From Rossellomorea marisflavi (GTDB taxonomy: Bacteria > Bacillota > Bacilli > Bacillales > Bacillaceae_B), in the NCBI GenBank assembly GCA_003667865.1, contig CP033051.1:2444501-2508500 (forward strand): a DNA stretch of 64,000 nt. The letters run 5' to 3'. Under the pieces are notes generated by a model. The model had not been told where the DNA came from, did no database searches, and saw only the letters and a program-made list of their open reading frames with translations. The position numbers were made by a program, and so were the translations under genes. Below, one piece after another: positions 1-8,121 of the stretch (within the stretch, counting starts at the first letter, position 1; the number at the start of each line of letters is the position of its first letter).

Positions 1-92
1 ACAACGACGATATACGCCATTGTTAGGAAGGTTGTAATCCCTGCCATAATTTCTGTTTTAATCGTTGATCCTTGTTCTTTTATACGAAACAT
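1..92 (-). CDS. Purine permease of the NCS2/AzgA type, N-terminal 30 residues only
   Basis: The minus strand opens at an ATG at 92-90, preceded by a GGAGGT ribosome site at 106-101, and runs off the window edge. The translated start (MFRIKEQGSTIKTEIMAGIT, then TFLTMAYIVV) is the typical opening of AzgA-like guanine/hypoxanthine permeases such as PbuG and PbuO: a short cytoplasmic tail, then a first membrane helix beginning with the TEIMAGITTF motif. The family imports purine bases by proton symport. A PurR-type operator upstream supports the assignment. The rest of the gene lies outside the window, so the exact paralogue cannot be decided. Confidence 0.85.
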   Translation of the reverse strand, partial: MFRIKEQGSTIKTEIMAGITTFLTMAYIVV

Positions 93-110
93 GCTGTATA
101 ACCTCCAGAA

Positions 111-168
111 AAATACGAACGTTTTTAGACACATCCTCTATAATATTCGTTAATATCATAGATTTCAA
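111..168 (-). promoter_or_regulatory. Sigma-A promoter overlapped by an inverted pair of PurBoxes
   Basis: Read on the minus strand, TTGAAA (168-163) and TATTAT (145-140) are separated by exactly 17 bp. A PurBox-like ATTAACGAATATTAT overlaps the -10 element, and a second one in the opposite direction (plus strand AATACGAACGTTTTT) lies at about 112-126. There are 26 bases between CGAA (116-119) and TTCG (146-149). Paired inverted PurBoxes are the known PurR operator form in Bacillus. I infer PurR repression of the permease by binding across the promoter and early transcribed region. No purine riboswitch core was seen. Confidence 0.7.
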
Positions 169-340
169 GAGAGAATTTAAATCTTTTCATGAATGTAAGA
201 AATTTCAACTGCATTGTTTTAACATATTAAGCAAAGGGAAAACGTGATATATGTATGTAAAATCGTTTATAACAATAGAATTTACATAAATAGTTTTTCT
301 AGTAGAAGCTTTTTCATTTAGTATCGAAGGGAGTTAGAAA

Positions 341-1996
341 ATGTTTGATCGGTTAAAGGGGAAGCCCTTAGCAGAACAAGTAGAGCTTCTGACAAGGGAG
401 CTTGTAGCAATCAAAAGCTATAATCACACAAAAGGTGAAGCAGAAAAAGCCGAACACATCTATAACATCATTAAATCCTATCCATATTTCCAAAAACACC
501 CTGAACATGTTTGGCTTCAGGAAATACCAGATGACCCTTTAGGAAGAAAAAATGTATTTGCAAGACTGGAAGGAAAGACAGCTAAAACGGTCCTATTTCA
601 TGCGCATTATGACACAGTTGGTACAGAGGATTTCGGTTCCCTTCAATCCATTGCCCACGATCCAATCGCTCTTTTAGAGTACTTTAAAAACTATGAAGCA
701 GAAGAAAGAGTACATAAAGATGCATGTTCAGATGAATGGATGTTTGGTAGAGGTGCATTGGACATGCAAAGTGGCATTGCTGTTCACTTAACCAATATGC
801 TGTATTTTTCAGAAAAGCTAGATTCATTAGAAGGAAATATGGTGTTTCTCTTTAATGCAGATGAAGAAAGTGGACATGCGGGGATTATGGCAGCGTTATC
901 TGAAATAAAGCGGTTAAAAGAAGAGGCGGATTACTCCTATATTGCAGCTATTAACAATGATTTTATTTCGCCAATCTATGATGGAGACAATAAAAGATAT
1001 ATCTATACGGGTGCTGCAGGGAAACTACTGCCTAGCTTTTATATCTATGGAAAGGAAGCACATGTTGGAGATGTATTGACATCAATTGATCCAACCGTCA
1101 TTGCTTCTAAGATTAATGTAAGAGTAAATCAAAGCTTAGATTTACTTGAAGAGATACCGAGTGAATTTACACTTCCACCATCTTGTCTTTATTTTAAGGA
1201 GCAAAAGAAATCTTATAACGTCCAAACCCCTTTAACAACAAGGTTATACTTTAATTATTTTATTTATGAGAAGACTGCACAAGACGTGCTTGCAGAAATG
1301 AAAGAAGTAGCAGAACAAGTTGTAACCGAACTTGAAGAAACCTCTAGAAAAAGGTTTGAGCAATATCGTCAACTTCATCAATATCCTGTTCGAGAGGTGT
1401 ATTGGAATGTAGAGGTAGTTACTCTAGAAGAGTACCTCCTATGGTTAGAAGGTCAGGAGATTCCATATATGGAGATAATACAAACCACTTGGAATGAATT
1501 CAAGGAAGAGGATCCTAGAGAGGTAGCTTTTAGGATTGTTGAAGCACTTCAGCTCCTTGATCCGAGCCGAAAACCTAGAGTCCTCGTCTTTTTCGCACCA
1601 CCATATTTACCTCATAATTATATACAGGAACATGACCAAGTAGGAAAAAGAATAAAGGATACTTTGGAAAAGTGCTTACAAGAAGTGTCAAAAAGTACAG
1701 GTGAGGTATTTGAGATCAAGAAGTTCTTTCCTTATTTAGCAGATGGAAGTTTTTTATCTTTACATGATGATGATAAAGAGATTGATTCTTTTAAGAAAAA
1801 TCTACCTTACTTAGAAAAGCTTTATCCCATCCCGATTGAGAACATTCGGTCTCTAAACATCCCATCCATTAATATCGGGGTATATGGTAAAGATGGACAT
1901 CAATGGACAGAAAGAGTGTATAAACCGTATTCGTTTTCAACCTTACCGAGCATCATTCAAAAGGTGGCACTTGAGTTATTCAAAATAGATTCATGA
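341..1996 (+). CDS. RocB-like M20-family metallohydrolase
   Basis: A 551-residue protein with the M20 zinc-peptidase signatures: HAHYDT near residues 87-92 (metal ligand His and the adjacent Asp), GRGALDMQSG (bridging Asp) and NADEESGHAG (catalytic and metal-binding Glu). Its length fits the RocB branch (about 560 residues in Bacillus), which is linked to arginine use, rather than the shorter dipeptidases of about 400 residues. The actual substrate of RocB is not settled. A GGGAG ribosome site sits 7 bases before the ATG. It stands alone, outside any roc operon in this window, so calling it rocB itself would overreach. Confidence 0.8.
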   Translation: MFDRLKGKPLAEQVELLTRELVAIKSYNHTKGEAEKAEHIYNIIKSYPYFQKHPEHVWLQEIPDDPLGRKNVFARLEGKTAKTVLFHAHYDTVGTEDFGSLQSIAHDPIALLEYFKNYEAEERVHKDACSDEWMFGRGALDMQSGIAVHLTNMLYFSEKLDSLEGNMVFLFNADEESGHAGIMAALSEIKRLKEEADYSYIAAINNDFISPIYDGDNKRYIYTGAAGKLLPSFYIYGKEAHVGDVLTSIDPTVIASKINVRVNQSLDLLEEIPSEFTLPPSCLYFKEQKKSYNVQTPLTTRLYFNYFIYEKTAQDVLAEMKEVAEQVVTELEETSRKRFEQYRQLHQYPVREVYWNVEVVTLEEYLLWLEGQEIPYMEIIQTTWNEFKEEDPREVAFRIVEALQLLDPSRKPRVLVFFAPPYLPHNYIQEHDQVGKRIKDTLEKCLQEVSKSTGEVFEIKKFFPYLADGSFLSLHDDDKEIDSFKKNLPYLEKLYPIPIENIRSLNIPSINIGVYGKDGHQWTERVYKPYSFSTLPSIIQKVALELFKIDS

Positions 1997-2019
1997 CATG
2001 AAATATAGGAGGGAGCATC

Positions 2020-2115
2020 ATGCAAGGAGATAAAGAAGAAAAATATTTAATTGTTGCGATGTTTGTGGTTGCCTTCTTATTATTGTTATCCATTTTAAGA
2101 AGATATGTCTTTTAA
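2020..2115 (+). CDS. 31-residue single-span membrane peptide
   Basis: A very strong ribosome site (AGGAGGG, 2007-2013) precedes an ATG at 2020. The product starts MQGDKEEKYLIVAMF, continues with one hydrophobic helix (about residues 9-26) and ends RRYVF. It lies 23 bases after the RocB-like gene and before a hairpin, so it may be cotranscribed with that gene. An acidic/basic N-terminus, one helix and a basic tail are typical of small Bacillus membrane peptides, but I recognise no family. The strength of the ribosome site is the main support. Confidence 0.6.
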   Translation: MQGDKEEKYLIVAMFVVAFLLLLSILRRYVF

Positions 2116-2131
2116 TAAATGAATTTTACGG

Positions 2132-2190
2132 AAAAATCCCCCCTAATACAAGCAGAGATTTGCTAGGATGTAGAAGGGGGGGATTTTTTT
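2132..2190 (+). terminator. Terminator-like hairpin overlapping the next gene's start
   Basis: AAAAATCCCCCC (2132-2143) pairs with GGGGGGATTTTT (2177-2188), giving a 12-bp stem with a long loop and a T run to 2190. The 3' arm is also the G-rich ribosome site, and its T tract runs into the TTG start of the next gene. It could end transcription from the RocB-like gene and also hide the ribosome site of the following gene. Confidence 0.65.
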
Positions 2191-3088
2191 GAAGATAAAA
2201 ACATTACTATATATTATCGTTGGGTTTACCATATTATTTACAACAAGTAATTGGTATATTGAACAGAACACATTGAAAAAGCCAATTCTTCTTCAGCATC
2301 TTATTAGTAAGCCATATTATAGTGGAACCTCAGACGTTCATTTTGAATTGTTTTATTTTACAAATAGATTTCAAACACCAGCCCATTTAACATCTGTGTC
2401 GACTGAAAAATATCCGAATCTTCATTTTCAAGTGGTTTCTAGCTTGAAGGAATATGATCAGCATTTGTATACAGGTAACAAGGCTTATATAAAGGTTAGC
2501 AAACGAGATGTGTGGCCTGAAGATATCCATCTAAGTGAGCTAACCTTTCATTTTTCAGATGGAACTGTAATGACAGAGGATATAGGTGAAATTCATCTAT
2601 ATAAAAGGACTTTTGAAGAAACAAGTTTTCAGCATTTTGGAGGGGGCAGTAGCTCTATTGGTGAATCCTATTCAATGGCAAATATAGTTCGTACTATAAG
2701 TCTCACAGAATTAGATGTTCCATTTTATGAGAAACTGCATTCCTTTACTAGGATAGATTGGAAAGTTGAAAACGGATTCCTAACAGGTAACAATCATGAA
2801 AAGATAGAACGGTTTGTGGACAATCTCACAAAAAGCAGAGACATAGAATCTGACTTGCCTATTGAGCTTACAGAAGATCATTCTTTCTTTCTACTAACAA
2901 AAATTGATAAGCAGAAAATGTATGACAGCAACATTCATTTTCTTGATATTGAAATTGAAGGAAAGTTTTTACAAGATGAACGTTTCTTTACGAATGGAGT
3001 CGTACATATTGGGGAGCAATTTCCTCATGTAACACTCAAGCAACTCAAGTTGTATATTGATGCGAAGAAAGGGGGAGATGGTCAGTGA
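2189..3088 (+). CDS. Hypothetical exported or membrane-anchored protein
   Basis: A 299-residue protein from a TTG start that has GGGGGGGA immediately upstream. Residues 5-22 form one hydrophobic helix (signal anchor or uncleaved signal), followed by a long soluble region predicted to lie outside the cell. No cysteine lipobox or catalytic motif was seen. It overlaps the next gene by four bases (GTGA), so the two are probably translated together and may form one envelope complex. Function unknown. Confidence 0.65.
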   Translation: MKIKTLLYIIVGFTILFTTSNWYIEQNTLKKPILLQHLISKPYYSGTSDVHFELFYFTNRFQTPAHLTSVSTEKYPNLHFQVVSSLKEYDQHLYTGNKAYIKVSKRDVWPEDIHLSELTFHFSDGTVMTEDIGEIHLYKRTFEETSFQHFGGGSSSIGESYSMANIVRTISLTELDVPFYEKLHSFTRIDWKVENGFLTGNNHEKIERFVDNLTKSRDIESDLPIELTEDHSFFLLTKIDKQKMYDSNIHFLDIEIEGKFLQDERFFTNGVVHIGEQFPHVTLKQLKLYIDAKKGGDGQ

Positions 3089-3657
3089 TTCGTGGAGCTT
3101 TAAACCGTATGATTTGGGGATATATTATCGTGCTATTAGATATTACTGTTGGCCCACTTGATTTATTTTATGATGTTTTTGGATATATTCTTATCGTAAA
3201 TGGGTTACGTAAATTTCAACATCAACCAGCCTTTCAATATGCGAAAGTAGGCTTTATCATCGTGGCATGTTATTCGGTAGTAGCCATCTTCTTTCCACCA
3301 CAGGCGAATCTCCTTGCTGATACGGTTTATATCAATCGACCGATGTTTCTCTCTTTTATAGAAGGGCTTATGCAAGTGATTACATTGTTTGCAAATGCAA
3401 ATCTAATGTATGGCCTTGTTGAGATCCTTCGGAAGAGAGGGTGGCTTACGAAGGGAAAAAGCTTAAACCGTTTTCGTGTTTATTTCATTATTGTCACGTT
3501 AATCTCAATTGTAAGTAATCAACTCTCTTTGATAATGATTGAATGGATCGTACCGTTTTCATTTGTACTTTTATTCGTCTTAATCTTAACTCACATTATT
3601 TTAATGCTTCACTTACACAGACTAAGGCCATTGCTAGAACCATCTCTACTGAAATAG
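3085..3657 (+). CDS. Small polytopic membrane protein
   Basis: A 190-residue protein whose GTG start overlaps the TGA stop of the preceding gene, with GGGGGAGATGG as ribosome site. Four or five hydrophobic segments are visible (roughly residues 8-38, 48-66, 82-105, 128-148 and 153-175). The opening (MIWGYIIVLLDITVGPLDLF) resembles uncharacterised Bacillus integral membrane proteins. No transporter or enzyme motif was found. Translational coupling suggests it works with the anchored protein before it. Confidence 0.65.
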   Translation: MIRGALNRMIWGYIIVLLDITVGPLDLFYDVFGYILIVNGLRKFQHQPAFQYAKVGFIIVACYSVVAIFFPPQANLLADTVYINRPMFLSFIEGLMQVITLFANANLMYGLVEILRKRGWLTKGKSLNRFRVYFIIVTLISIVSNQLSLIMIEWIVPFSFVLLFVLILTHIILMLHLHRLRPLLEPSLLK

Positions 3658-3717
3658 TCATATACAAGCTGTTCACACATATGTTTCTAATAACGATAAA
3701 AACTGTGAGGGTGAACT

Positions 3718-4167
3718 ATGTGGAACGAATTTAAAGAGTTTATTGCAAGAGGGAATGTTCTTGATTTAGCAGTGGCAGTCATTATTGGGGCAGCATTTAG
3801 TAAGATTGTTGATTCTCTTGTGCAGGATATGATTATGCCTATTATTGGGGTTCTTGTAGGTGGGGTTAACTTTGAGCGGCTATCTGTAACGATCGGCTCT
3901 GTCGTGATTTCATATGGGAAGTTTATTCAGACTATGGTAGATTTCTTGCTCATTGCATTGGCCATCTTTCTTATTATCAAGACCTTTAATAGAATACGAG
4001 GTGGCAAGAAGACATACAAAGTAAAACCTACAACGAATGTTGAGTTACTTTCTGAAATTAGAGATATTTTAAAAAGAAATGAACATTCTTACCAGCAGAA
4101 AGAAGAACAAACAGATTCTAATAGCCATGAAGAAACGGTTGTTCGGTTTCGGAGGAAGGTTGATTAA
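3718..4167 (+). CDS. mscL: Large-conductance mechanosensitive channel MscL
   Basis: This 149-residue protein has the full MscL pattern: amphipathic N-terminus (MWNEFKEFIARGNVLDLAVA), the glycine-rich pore helix TM1 (AVIIGAAFSKIVDSLV), the conserved DMIMPIIG, a periplasmic-type loop, TM2 (about 77-97) and a C-terminal helical bundle segment (LLSEIRDILKR). It forms a pentameric emergency valve that releases solutes on hypo-osmotic shock. A GAGGGTG ribosome site precedes the start. The charged C-terminal tail is somewhat longer than usual. Confidence 0.97.
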   Translation: MWNEFKEFIARGNVLDLAVAVIIGAAFSKIVDSLVQDMIMPIIGVLVGGVNFERLSVTIGSVVISYGKFIQTMVDFLLIALAIFLIIKTFNRIRGGKKTYKVKPTTNVELLSEIRDILKRNEHSYQQKEEQTDSNSHEETVVRFRRKVD

Positions 4168-4180
4168 TAAAGTGGTACTT

Positions 4181-4207
4181 AAGAATATCCAAGCGGTATT
4201 CTTTTTA
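4181..4207 (+). terminator. Intrinsic terminator after mscL
   Basis: AAGAATA (4181-4187) pairs with TATTCTT (4197-4203), followed by a short T run. The stem is weak, only 7 bp. Confidence 0.45.
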
Positions 4208-4372
4208 TTATGGCTATTTTAGTAAATTAGATGTTTTCTATAAAAAGTTGATGAAGAGTGGAAGTCTATTCATTGCTGTTCTGAAATGGACATAAGGCAA
4301 GACAAGTCTTCATGGAGAATGCACTTCTGAATTGCGTAAATTGTGAATATTTCAATAGTAGGTATTTGTTGA

Positions 4373-4401
4373 TTGACTAATACCAAGTTTAATAGTAGGA
4401 T
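4373..4401 (+). promoter_or_regulatory. Candidate promoter in the 4168-4484 intergenic region
   Basis: TTGACT (4373-4378) and TAGGAT (4396-4401) are 17 bp apart, about 85 bases before the flavin monooxygenase gene. The -10 element matches the consensus at only four of six positions. I looked for an S-box or cysteine-type leader here, because sulfonate genes often have one, and saw none. The rest of the 317-base gap shows no gene. Confidence 0.35.
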
Positions 4402-4484
4402 TACTTTGAATTGGACAATTTTACAAGAAATTACTGTCTAAAGTTTTATTCGAAAGATATGAGTTGAAGGGGAGCTGAGAAGAG

Positions 4485-5534
4485 ATGAAATATGGGTTTT
4501 GGTTGCCTATATTTGGTGGTTGGTTACGTAACGTAGAGGATGAGAATATGCCATCTTCATTTGAATATGCAAAGAACGTCATGGTTTCGGCTGAGGAGTG
4601 GGGATTTGATACAACCTTAATTGCCGAACTGTACTTAAATGATATTAAAGGACCAGAGGCACCTTCACTTGAAGCGTGGTCAACTGCAGCAGCTCTTGCA
4701 GCAGTCACGAAGAAAATTGAGATTATGACCGCGATACGCCCTGGGTTTCATAATCCCGCTGTTACAGCAAAAATGGCTGCAAATATTGATCATATTAGTA
4801 ATGGACGATTCACTCTAAATGTCGTATCTGCTTGGTGGGAAGAGGAAGCAAAGCAATATGGTGGAATATTTACCGAGCACGATGAACGCTATGATCGCAC
4901 AGAAGAATTTATTGAAGTGATGAAGGGGTTATGGACACAAGATGTATTTTCTTATAAAGGAAAGTATTATGAACTACAGAATACTCACTTAGCTCCAAAA
5001 CCAGTTCAAAGACCGAATCCCATTCTTTACGCTGGGGGAGAAAGTCCTCGTGGAAAAGAAGCTATCGTCAATCATTGTGATGCCTATGTCATGCATGGTG
5101 GAACGGTGGACGAAGTGAACAAGAAAGTGGGAGACATGAAAGACCGAAGAGCTCAGGCTGGTAAGGATCCTTTCCAATCTTTCGGTATGGCAGCTTATAT
5201 TATTTGCCGAGATACTGAGGAGGAAGCCATTCAGGAACTAGAACGAATCACAGCACTAAAAGAGTCAAGTGCTTATGCTGGCTATAAAGATTTTATTGGC
5301 AAATCTGAATTGGAAACACAAGTAAAGCTGTATGATTATTCTGTCTCAAATAGAGGGTTGCGCCCAGAATTAATTGGGACGCCTGAAACCATTGCTGAAA
5401 AAATTCTTCAATATGAAGCTGCAGGTATTGATTTATTGCTTCTTCAATTCTCACCACAGCTTGAGGAGATGGAGCGTTTCTCTAAAAAAGTAATGCCATT
5501 AGTTGAAGAAAAAAGAAAACTCATTAAAAATTAA
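4485..5534 (+). CDS. LLM-class flavin-dependent monooxygenase, SsuD/SfnG-like
   Basis: A 349-residue luciferase-like protein. Family marks include the N-terminal strand MKYGFWLPIFGGWL, TAIRPGFHNPAVTAKMAANIDHISNGR (the usual LLM hallmark region), NVVSAWWEEEAKQYGG and the C-terminal GTPETIAEKI motif. Relatives use FMNH2 from a partner reductase to cleave C-S bonds in alkanesulfonates (SsuD) or dimethyl sulfone (SfnG). No reductase or ABC transporter for sulfonates is nearby, so the substrate is open. It may be cotranscribed with the ATP-grasp gene that starts 25 bases after its stop. Confidence 0.8.
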   Translation: MKYGFWLPIFGGWLRNVEDENMPSSFEYAKNVMVSAEEWGFDTTLIAELYLNDIKGPEAPSLEAWSTAAALAAVTKKIEIMTAIRPGFHNPAVTAKMAANIDHISNGRFTLNVVSAWWEEEAKQYGGIFTEHDERYDRTEEFIEVMKGLWTQDVFSYKGKYYELQNTHLAPKPVQRPNPILYAGGESPRGKEAIVNHCDAYVMHGGTVDEVNKKVGDMKDRRAQAGKDPFQSFGMAAYIICRDTEEEAIQELERITALKESSAYAGYKDFIGKSELETQVKLYDYSVSNRGLRPELIGTPETIAEKILQYEAAGIDLLLLQFSPQLEEMERFSKKVMPLVEEKRKLIKN

Positions 5535-5559
5535 TCTCTTTTAAAGGATGAAGCCTATC

Positions 5560-6525
5560 ATGAGTAAAATCTATGTATTACATGAGAACAATGAATGGAC
5601 AGATCATTTAGTCAAACGATTAGAAGAACTAGAATTGCCATATGAAGCATGGCATTTAGATCATGGTGTTGTGGATTTAACATCTCAGCCGCCAGAGGGT
5701 GTATTTTATAGTAGGATGAGTGCATCATCTCATACAAGAAACCACAGGTTTGCTCCTGAATTAACAGAATCAGTACTCTCATGGCTTGAAAGACATGGGC
5801 GTAAAGTGTTTAACGGCAGTCGTGCCTTAAGACTTGAGGTTAGTAAAGTAAATCAGTATATGGCACTTGAAGCAGCTGGTATTCGTACACCTAAAACCCT
5901 TGCTGCTGTAGGGAAGGAACAAATTATTGAGGCTGCGAAAAGATTAGGACAATCGTCATTTATTACAAAGCATAACCGAGCTGGTAAAGGGTTAGGGGTG
6001 CAATTATTTCATTCCATTAAAGCACTTGAAGACTATGTAGATGGACCAGATTTTGAAGAACCAGTAGACGGAATCACACTGGTTCAAGAGTATATTCAAT
6101 CACCAGATGCATCCATTACCCGTTGTGAATTTGTTGGTGGAAAATTCTTATACGCAGTGAAGGTTGATACTTCTGAAGGCTTTGAGCTATGTCCAGCAGA
6201 TGCTTGCCAAATAGAGGATCTGTTTTGTCCCGCGGGTGAACAGAGCGATGTGGAAACAAAGCATCCGAAATTCCAGATCCAAAAAGATTTTTATGATCCA
6301 ATTATTAAGCAATACGAGTTATTCTTAAAAGAAAATAATATAGATGTAGCTGGAATTGAATTTATTCGTAACAGTGAAGGTGAAATCTTCACATACGATA
6401 TTAATACAAATACAAATTATAATGCTGATGCAGAAGCTAGTTATGGTCTATATGGTATGCTAGAACTAGCTCGATTTTTAGCAGCTGAGTTAAAAGAAGT
6501 TGTTAAAACGATTTCCACAAAATAA
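5560..6525 (+). CDS. RimK-like ATP-grasp ligase
   Basis: A protein of about 321 residues with ATP-grasp features: a preatp domain containing FYSRMSASSHTRNH, the substrate/ATP region NGSRALRLEVSKVNQYMALEAAGIRTPKT, the lysine motif FITKHNRAGKGLGVQLF, and the metal-binding end AGIEFIRNSEGEIFTYDINTNTNYN. Such enzymes join an amine to a carboxylate through an acyl phosphate. The peptide or metabolite acted on is unknown. I prefer the ATG at 5560 to the one at 5548, because AAAGGA lies at a usable distance from 5560 but touches 5548. It probably forms a two-gene unit with the flavin monooxygenase. Confidence 0.75.
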   Translation: MSKIYVLHENNEWTDHLVKRLEELELPYEAWHLDHGVVDLTSQPPEGVFYSRMSASSHTRNHRFAPELTESVLSWLERHGRKVFNGSRALRLEVSKVNQYMALEAAGIRTPKTLAAVGKEQIIEAAKRLGQSSFITKHNRAGKGLGVQLFHSIKALEDYVDGPDFEEPVDGITLVQEYIQSPDASITRCEFVGGKFLYAVKVDTSEGFELCPADACQIEDLFCPAGEQSDVETKHPKFQIQKDFYDPIIKQYELFLKENNIDVAGIEFIRNSEGEIFTYDINTNTNYNADAEASYGLYGMLELARFLAAELKEVVKTISTK

Positions 6526-6538
6526 TCAATAATCAAGG

Positions 6539-6560
6539 CTGCCTTCTTGGCAGTTTTTTT
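6539..6560 (+). terminator. Intrinsic terminator after the ATP-grasp gene
   Basis: CTGCC (6539-6543) pairs with GGCAG (6549-6553), followed by seven Ts. The IS91-type element begins directly after this T tract. Confidence 0.8.
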
Positions 6561-6589
6561 GAAAGATAAGAAAGTATAAAATTTTGGAC

Positions 6590-6619
6590 TACCACAGACC
6601 TTGATGCTGTGGTATTTTT
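6590..6619 (+). promoter_or_regulatory. Hairpin with T tail just before the transposase start
   Basis: TACCACAG (6590-6597) pairs with CTGTGGTA (6607-6614), followed by TTTTT (6615-6619). The transposase ATG (6625) comes six bases later. The structure looks like a terminator and probably limits read-through transcription from flanking genes into the transposase. It is identical in copy 2 (44190-44219). Confidence 0.6.
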
Positions 6620-6624
6620 CATGT

Positions 6625-7920
6625 ATGGAGACAAATATTCTTAGACGTATTTTCTTTGATGAAAATCAACATTGGGAACAATTTAAAATTAAAAATGGGA
6701 AAAAAATCCGTTCTATTGTTATTAAAGAAGTAGAGAAATTTCGTGACTGTGGAAATCCGAAAAATGGGTTCAAGTTATTTGTTTGTGAAGGTTGTCATGA
6801 TGTCCGACATGTTCCTTATAGATGTAAGGGGCGTTTTTGTACAACATGTTCTGTTGGAGAAAGCGAGGAATGGAGTAGATTACTGACGGAAGATGTATTA
6901 CAGGTCAATCACCGACATGTGATTTTTACAATTGATGAAGGGTTGCGAGATATTTTCCTACTTCACAGACATCTTCTGAAAGATCTAATGGATGCGGCAT
7001 CCAAATTATTAATAGACTTCTTTCAGAAGAAGGCGAAAGTAACTCCTGGGATTATTTCAGGACTACACACTTTTGGTTCGAGAGTCAATTTTAATCCTCA
7101 TGTTCATATGTTAGTGACGATGGGGGGATTAACTGAAAAAGGGGAATGGAAGCAGTATGATTTTTTGCCATTTGCGATGCTTCGAAAGCAATGGCAGACA
7201 GTTGTATTAAAATTAATTAGAAACGGAGTTTCTCAGAAAGAGAAAAAAAGAATTCAACCAAGACTCCAAAAGGCGTTCACCAATAATGGGGAAGGCTTCT
7301 ATGTGTATGCTCCGAAACAGAGAGGCAAAATTAAAGAACAACTTCGTTATATTGGACGTTATATTCGTCGACCCGCAATTGGAATTAATCGGATTGAGGC
7401 ATATGATGGTCAAAATGTTACGTTTAAATACAAGGACAAAACAGATGGAAAAGATAAAACAGAAACCGTAAGCGTGGAAGAATTTATTTCACGTTTAATT
7501 CGTCATATTCCAGATGAGCAATTTAAAACCATTCGCCATTATGGAATGTATTCTAGAAGGTCAAAGAAACTGTGTAAAAAGCTGTTAAGCAATTGGCAAC
7601 AAACAGCGAGACGTTGGGTAGTTAAGGTGAAGAAGACCTTACGTCGTCAGACGTGGCGTGAAAGAATAATAGCCAGTGGTAAAAAGGACCCTCTGGTTTG
7701 TCCGAAGTGTGAGTGCTACTATGAATACAAGGGAGAAGTCTGCCTAGAAGATGGTAGATTAGAGATAAAGGTAGCTTTATGCCCAACGACTAGAGCCTAT
7801 TTAGAAAGGGTGATTAACAATCTCACCAGTATCAAAAACCCGCAAAAAGGGAAAAAAGAAAAAGAATCCAAACCAAACCAAAAAACAGAGCGTCAGCTTT
7901 GTTTGTTTAGAGTGTCATGA
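6625..7920 (+). CDS. IS91-type Y2 transposase, copy 1
   Basis: A protein of 431 residues from the ATG at 6625; a TTG at 6601 lies inside the hairpin and is less likely. An N-terminal zinc finger has C54, C57, C67, C72 and C75. The HUH relaxase motif is NPHVHMLV (His159 and His161), and the paired tyrosines Y242 and Y246 sit in RYIGRYIRRP. This is the arrangement of IS91/IS801 rolling-circle transposases, which nick one strand at the element end. A second CxxC (VCPKC) is near the C-terminus. No clear Shine-Dalgarno sequence precedes the start, which fits low expression. Confidence 0.85.
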   Translation: METNILRRIFFDENQHWEQFKIKNGKKIRSIVIKEVEKFRDCGNPKNGFKLFVCEGCHDVRHVPYRCKGRFCTTCSVGESEEWSRLLTEDVLQVNHRHVIFTIDEGLRDIFLLHRHLLKDLMDAASKLLIDFFQKKAKVTPGIISGLHTFGSRVNFNPHVHMLVTMGGLTEKGEWKQYDFLPFAMLRKQWQTVVLKLIRNGVSQKEKKRIQPRLQKAFTNNGEGFYVYAPKQRGKIKEQLRYIGRYIRRPAIGINRIEAYDGQNVTFKYKDKTDGKDKTETVSVEEFISRLIRHIPDEQFKTIRHYGMYSRRSKKLCKKLLSNWQQTARRWVVKVKKTLRRQTWRERIIASGKKDPLVCPKCECYYEYKGEVCLEDGRLEIKVALCPTTRAYLERVINNLTSIKNPQKGKKEKESKPNQKTERQLCLFRVS

Positions 7921-8086
7921 AAAGGAAGAAATACCTATCAATGTAGTAAGAGATTTTGACTTAATGGATGGTGGAGATCCTACAACACCTCCTATGTTTG
8001 CATGTGAGAAATGTGGGGGCGAAATGTACCCTGAATACTATAAAGGAGTACATGGAATAGAGTACAAACTATCGGATATTCTCTAG
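7814..8086 (+). other. Zinc-ribbon reading frame overlapping the transposase 3' end (+1 frame)
   Basis: In the +1 frame an open frame of 90 codons runs from 7814 to the TAG at 8084-8086. Its last 60 codons read like a real protein: VCLECHEKEEIPINVVRDF, then a DLMDGGDPTTPP segment, then FACEKCGGEMYPEYYKGVHG. It has two CxxC pairs able to bind one zinc. No ATG, GTG or TTG in frame precedes it, so it would need ribosomal or transcriptional slippage on the A-rich tract at 7845-7890, or an ancestral start now lost. Copy 2 keeps it open with few changes (45396-45668). Confidence 0.45.
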
Positions 8087-8096
8087 ACAAAAAAGG

Positions 8097-8121
8097 ACCG
8101 GGCGGTTTTTGCCCGGTTTTT
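8097..8121 (+). terminator. Terminator/right-end hairpin of IS91-type copy 1
   Basis: ACCGGGC (8097-8103) pairs with GCCCGGT (8111-8117), followed by Ts. It lies 6 bases inside the right end of the element and may also serve as the recognition hairpin of the rolling-circle origin or terminus. Confidence 0.75.

Noticed and set aside
65..247. Plus-strand 60-codon frame at the left edge
   Set aside because: It overlaps the purine permease promoter and operator on the other strand and has no ribosome site.
3543..3734. 63-codon frame across the 3' end of the membrane protein gene
   Set aside because: Shadow frame that overlaps both the membrane protein gene and the mscL start.
4208..4484. SAM or cysteine-type riboswitch before the flavin monooxygenase gene
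   Set aside because: None of the conserved S-box stems or a leader terminator was seen.
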